8,642 bases of DNA from assembly GCA_043749095.1 (NCBI GenBank), contig JAYVEB010000348.1, forward strand, positions 1-8,642, read 5' to 3'. This document shows, piece by piece, positions 6,076 through 8,642 of the stretch (within the stretch, counting starts at the first letter, position 1; every line of letters starts with the position of its first letter). This DNA is from PBB1 sp043749095 (GTDB lineage: Bacteria; Pseudomonadota; Gammaproteobacteria; Burkholderiales; Burkholderiaceae_C). The notes under the pieces were generated by a model that had not been told where the DNA came from, did no database searches, and saw only the letters and a list, made by a program, of their open reading frames with translations. The translations under genes and the position numbers were made by a program.

Positions 6076-7220
6076 CACGCCGCTGTCGCCGGCGACAGCA
6101 GGCGATCGAGTGCGTCGCTCAGGCTCTTCACCGTGCGCTCGCGGTGATGCAGCTTGTCGAGGCCGAACAAGCCGATGCGAAACGATCGGAAGTCGGGCCC
6201 CTCGTCGCATTGCAACGGCACACCGGCAGCGATCTGCAGGCCCAGGCCCAGCCACTTCTTGCCGGACTGCATGTCCGCGTCTTCCGTATAGCAGACGACC
6301 ACGCCGGGCGCCTGGAATCCGGGGGCGGCGACGCTCTTGAAACCCCGCTGCGTCAGCATCGCGCGCACCGCGCCGCCGAGCTGCTGCTGTTCGTCACGCA
6401 CCTTGGCGAAGCCGTAGGCGCGGGTTTCGAACATCACGTCGCGCACGCGGGCCAGCGCATCGGTTGGCAGCGTCGCGTGGTAGGCATGGCCGCCGCCTTC
6501 GTAGGTTTCCATGATCTGCAGCCACTTGCGCAGGTCGCAGGCGTAGCTGGTGCTTTGCGTGCTGTCGATGCGCTGGCGCGCCAGCTCACCGAGCATCACC
6601 AGCGCGCAGCACGGCGAGCCGCTCCACCCCTTTTGGGGCGCGCTGACCAGCACGTCGACGCCGGTGGCCGCCATGTCGACCCAGATCGTGCCGGAGGCAA
6701 TGCAGTCGAGCACGAACAGGCCGCCGACCTCGTGCACCGCATCGGCCACCGCACGCAGGTAGTCGTCGGGCAGGATCATGCCGGCCGAGGTTTCGACGTG
6801 CGGCGCGAAGACGACATCGGGGCGCAACTCCTTGATCGTCGCCACCACCTCGTCGATCGGCACCGGCGCGAACGGCGCCTGCGGGCTGGGGCCGGTGCGG
6901 CGGGCTTTCAGCACCGTCGCGTGCGACGGGATGTTCCCCATCTCGAAGATCTGCGTCCAGCGGAAGCTGAACCAGCCGTTGCGGATCACCAGCACCTTGC
7001 GGCCGGTTGCGAACTGGCGCGCCACCGCTTCCATGCCGAAGGTGCCACTGCCCGGAACGATGACCGCCGACTTGGCGCGGTAAACCTCTTCCAGCGTGAC
7101 GGAGATGTCCTTCATCACTTGCTGGAAGCGCTTGGACATGTGGTTGATCGCGCGGTCGGTGTAGACCACTGAATACTCGAGCAGGCCGTCGGGGTCGACG
7201 TCGGGTAACAAACCGGGCAT
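6075..7220 (-). CDS. Class V PLP-dependent aminotransferase (alanine/serine-glyoxylate type)
   Basis: A 381-residue PLP enzyme of aminotransferase class V that probably moves an amino group between a small amino acid and a 2-oxoacid such as glyoxylate or pyruvate in the cytoplasm. Recognisable parts: phosphate-binding loop PGSGTFGMEA (56-65), HVETSAGMILP (141-151), which corresponds to the HGESSTG segment of alanine-glyoxylate aminotransferase, D172 (pyridine nitrogen) in VLDCIASG, Schiff-base lysine K197 in SAPQKGWSGSP, and R348 in FRIGLFG, the position that binds substrate carboxylate in the family. Length is typical. The start is well supported: GGAG on the minus strand at 7230-7227 lies 6 bases before ATG 7220. 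It is followed directly by the adhesin-like gene with a one-base overlap. Exact substrates are not determined; alanine-glyoxylate, serine-glyoxylate or serine-pyruvate activity are all possible. Confidence 0.92.
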   Translation of the reverse strand: MPGLLPDVDPDGLLEYSVVYTDRAINHMSKRFQQVMKDISVTLEEVYRAKSAVIVPGSGTFGMEAVARQFATGRKVLVIRNGWFSFRWTQIFEMGNIPSHATVLKARRTGPSPQAPFAPVPIDEVVATIKELRPDVVFAPHVETSAGMILPDDYLRAVADAVHEVGGLFVLDCIASGTIWVDMAATGVDVLVSAPQKGWSGSPCCALVMLGELARQRIDSTQSTSYACDLRKWLQIMETYEGGGHAYHATLPTDALARVRDVMFETRAYGFAKVRDEQQQLGGAVRAMLTQRGFKSVAAPGFQAPGVVVCYTEDADMQSGKKWLGLGLQIAAGVPLQCDEGPDFRSFRIGLFGLDKLHHRERTVKSLSDALDRLLSPATAA

Positions 7221-7264
7221 GGCGGGCTCCAGCGCAGCGACTGCGTGTGACGATCGAGGCGATT

Positions 7265-7279
7265 TTGACCGCTAGTCAA
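7265..7279. promoter_or_regulatory. Inverted repeat upstream of the aminotransferase gene, possible operator
   Basis: TTGACCGCTAGTCAA is a perfect 5-bp inverted repeat around a 5-base centre. Its inner part fits the T-N11-A form (7266-7278) of LysR-type regulator sites. It lies in the 83-base gap before the aminotransferase, centred about 52 bases from the ATG, and its minus-strand right arm reads TTGACT, a fair -35 box, but no good -10 follows at normal spacing. A chance palindrome is possible. Confidence 0.3.
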
Positions 7280-7303
7280 CAGGCCTGCCAGCCCGGGGTC
7301 ACC

Positions 7304-8071
7304 TCAGCGACCGCGGTTCGTCCCTGGCGAGGTGTCGCGCCGCGGCGTGAACGGCTGCTGGTACAGCCACACCCGGCGCCCGTCGGGGCAGGCATGAACC
7401 GCATCGGGCTCGAGCTGGGTCGCCTCGAATTCCAGGCTCGCGAGCCAGGTGCCAGCGGCCATCTCGCGGGCGGCCTTGTCGACTGCGCGCGGCATGCTCT
7501 CGGGCCGCTGGAACAGGTAGACCAGCTGATAAGCCGACCAGTCGGTCTTCCACAGGTCGCCACGTGTGATGCGCGCAAAGCCGCAGCGCCACTGGCAGGC
7601 GGCGCGCAGTGGCCAGCTCCACTCGACACCATCGAGGCGCGCGCGCGGGTACTCGGCATGCAGCTCGCGCAGGCCGTCGCCCAGACCGCAGCCCGCTTCG
7701 AGCACGCGGGCGGACTCCGGCAGGCGCACCAGCCGCTTCAGGCCCTGCAAGGCGCCTTGCGGCGTCGGGAAGAAAGGCGCATCGCGCCAGGCGTTCAGCG
7801 GATAGATCAGTGCCAGTGCGCCCAGCGGCAGCAACCAGGCCCAGGCCGGCAAATCACCGGCGACACCGGAGGCGGCCAGCGACAGCGGGAAGCCCAGCGC
7901 GATGAAACAGCGGCGCCAGCCGCTCAGCGGCCACGGCGACCACACAGCCGGCAGCGCGCCGATGACCGCAGCGCACAGCAGCGCGATGAACATGGGAGCG
8001 GCCAGGGCCTGCAAGCCGACGAAGACGGCCCAGGCGACGGCCCAGCTCAGCAGCGCCGGCAAGGGCCACAT
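7304..8071 (-). CDS. Membrane-anchored class I SAM-dependent methyltransferase-like protein
   Basis: A 255-residue protein from ATG at 8071. The first 92 residues form about four hydrophobic segments (near 5-22, 25-44, 54-71 and 76-92), and a cytosolic domain follows. This has SAM-binding motif I VLEAGCGLGDGL (123-134), an acidic end of the second strand at DGVEWS (148-153), GDLW (171-174) and VYLFQRPESM (184-193), the pattern of a Rossmann-fold methyltransferase. The substrate is unknown. An open frame extends to 8176, but that extension would translate the intergenic repeat and overlap fliA by 23 bases, so I reject it. No strong Shine-Dalgarno sequence precedes 8071; AAGG lies 8 bases before an in-frame TTG at 8080, a second possible start three codons earlier. 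The spacer before the aminotransferase gene is 83 bases, so they may be separate transcripts. Confidence 0.82.
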   Translation of the reverse strand: MWPLPALLSWAVAWAVFVGLQALAAPMFIALLCAAVIGALPAVWSPWPLSGWRRCFIALGFPLSLAASGVAGDLPAWAWLLPLGALALIYPLNAWRDAPFFPTPQGALQGLKRLVRLPESARVLEAGCGLGDGLRELHAEYPRARLDGVEWSWPLRAACQWRCGFARITRGDLWKTDWSAYQLVYLFQRPESMPRAVDKAAREMAAGTWLASLEFEATQLEPDAVHACPDGRRVWLYQQPFTPRRDTSPGTNRGR

Positions 8072-8101
8072 GGACAACAACGAGATGGCCTTATGACAAG
8101 A

Positions 8102-8146
8102 GGGCGACGCCCCTTGGGGGCAGGAGCGGAGCGACTGGGGGGCACT
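8102..8146. repeat. Intergenic inverted-repeat element downstream of fliA
   Basis: On the plus strand, GCCCCTTGGGGGC (8109-8121) is followed by a middle of about 14 bases (aggagcggagcgac) and TGGGGGGC (8136-8143). The C-run can pair with either G-run, giving alternative hairpins. From memory, elements of this form (C-run, TTG, G-run, GAGCGGAGCGA-like middle, G-run) are widespread between genes in Burkholderiales. It lies between the fliA stop and the methyltransferase. No T-run follows on the minus strand, so it is not a classical intrinsic terminator, although it could block readthrough or protect mRNA ends. Confidence 0.6.
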
Positions 8147-8153
8147 GCCAGCT

Positions 8154-8642
8154 TCAGTATTCTCGAAGCTTGACACGCAGTCGCGCGATCGACTGGCTGT
8201 GCAGCTGGCACACCCGAGACTCGGTGACCTTCAGCACGGCAGCGATCTCTTTGAGGTTCATGTCGTGCTCGTAGTACATGCTCATCACGTACTGCTCCCG
8301 TTCGGGCAGCACCTTGATGCCGGCGACCAGGGCCTCGCGCATGCGGTGATCCTGCAGCTGTGCCAGCGGGTTGAACGAATCGTCGCCTACGTGGCGGTCC
8401 AGGTAATCCTGGTCGCCGTCGTCGCCGGACATGTCTTCGAGGTAGACCAGCTGCGTGCCGCGCACCCTGCCGAGCAGTTCCTGGTACTCGGTCAGCGTGA
8501 TGCCCATCTCGCGGGCGATCTCGCTTTCGGCGGGGGCACGGCCCATGCGCTGCTCCAGCTTGTGCACCGCGGCCTCGATGGTGCGCTGCTGCTTGCGCGT
8601 GCCGCGCGACAGGTAGTCGTTGCCGCGCAGTTCGTCGAGCAT
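8154..8642 (-). CDS. fliA: Flagellar RNA polymerase sigma-28 factor FliA, N-terminus beyond window
   Basis: FliA directs RNA polymerase to late flagellar and chemotaxis promoters and is held inactive by the anti-sigma factor FlgM until the hook is complete. The 162 residues visible start at MLDELRGNDYLSRG, which matches the end of sigma region 2 (E. coli FliA has GAMLDELRSRDW at about residue 80), so roughly 80 residues lie past the right edge and the methionine there is not the start. Region 3 follows (LEQRMGRAPAESEIAREMGI, 31-50). Region 4 has LPEREQYVMSMYYEHDMNL and the recognition helix-turn-helix LKEIAAVLKVTESRVCQLHSQSI near 134-153, ending at a TGA of 8156-8154. Total length would be near 240, as usual. 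In betaproteobacteria fliA often ends an flhF-flhG-fliA group; nothing downstream here is flagellar, so this is probably the end of that cluster. Confidence 0.96.
   Translation of the reverse strand: MLDELRGNDYLSRGTRKQQRTIEAAVHKLEQRMGRAPAESEIAREMGITLTEYQELLGRVRGTQLVYLEDMSGDDGDQDYLDRHVGDDSFNPLAQLQDHRMREALVAGIKVLPEREQYVMSMYYEHDMNLKEIAAVLKVTESRVCQLHSQSIARLRVKLREY

Noticed and set aside
6076..6255. N-terminal extension of 60 codons to the adhesin-like protein.
   Set aside because: It lies within the aminotransferase gene and would bury the signal peptide; the coupled ATG at 6075 (or 6060) is better.
8102..8146. Rho-independent terminator for fliA.
   Set aside because: Hairpins can form but no T-run follows on the minus strand, so I call it a repeat element only.
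6144..8173. Two long plus-strand frames (6144-7172 and 7247-8173).
   Set aside because: They are antisense to the aminotransferase and the methyltransferase, are dominated by H, R, Q, A and G, and show no motif.

Overview
The window is GC-rich and every gene I can support lies on the minus strand, so genes run from right to left. GC content, fliA sequence, the surface-adhesin-E-like protein and an intergenic C-run/G-run repeat of a kind I associate with Comamonadaceae and Leptothrix/Rubrivivax-type bacteria suggest a betaproteobacterium of the order Burkholderiales. This placement is inference. There are no tRNA or rRNA genes, no CRISPR array and no insertion sequence, and no stretch over 300 bases lacks a gene.

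Right to left: (1) The 3' two thirds of fliA, the flagellar sigma-28 factor, enters from the right edge, followed by a short repeat-bearing spacer and a membrane-anchored class I SAM methyltransferase-like protein (start about 8071). (2) A class V PLP aminotransferase of the alanine/serine-glyoxylate type (start 7220, good ribosome binding site) is directly coupled by a TGATG-type overlap to a small exported surface-adhesin-E-like protein. (3) Behind a plausible sigma-70 promoter comes a three-gene cassette: a sterol-desaturase/fatty acid hydroxylase membrane protein, a NodB-type polysaccharide deacetylase without signal peptide, and a GT4 glycosyltransferase. The last two overlap by 8 bases. 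The set looks like a small surface glycan or glycolipid synthesis/modification unit, with unknown product. (4) After only 58 bases a type I restriction-modification locus follows: hsdM, then hsdS overlapping it by ATGA and running off the left edge. hsdR is not in the window.

The main finding is that hsdM is interrupted. A 10-bp unit (GGTCATCGCC on the plus strand) occurs almost three times in tandem at 2212-2240. Removing one unit restores a single 484-residue HsdM, so the third unit shifts the frame after about residue 89. The repeat also carries an ATG that could restart the large catalytic fragment. This is either a recent inactivating slip or a reversible on/off switch, and the intact reading frame of hsdS and of the rest of hsdM says the event is recent or tolerated.

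Several naive longest-frame starts are wrong here: the methyltransferase, deacetylase, glycosyltransferase and adhesin-like genes all have more credible internal starts, given below.
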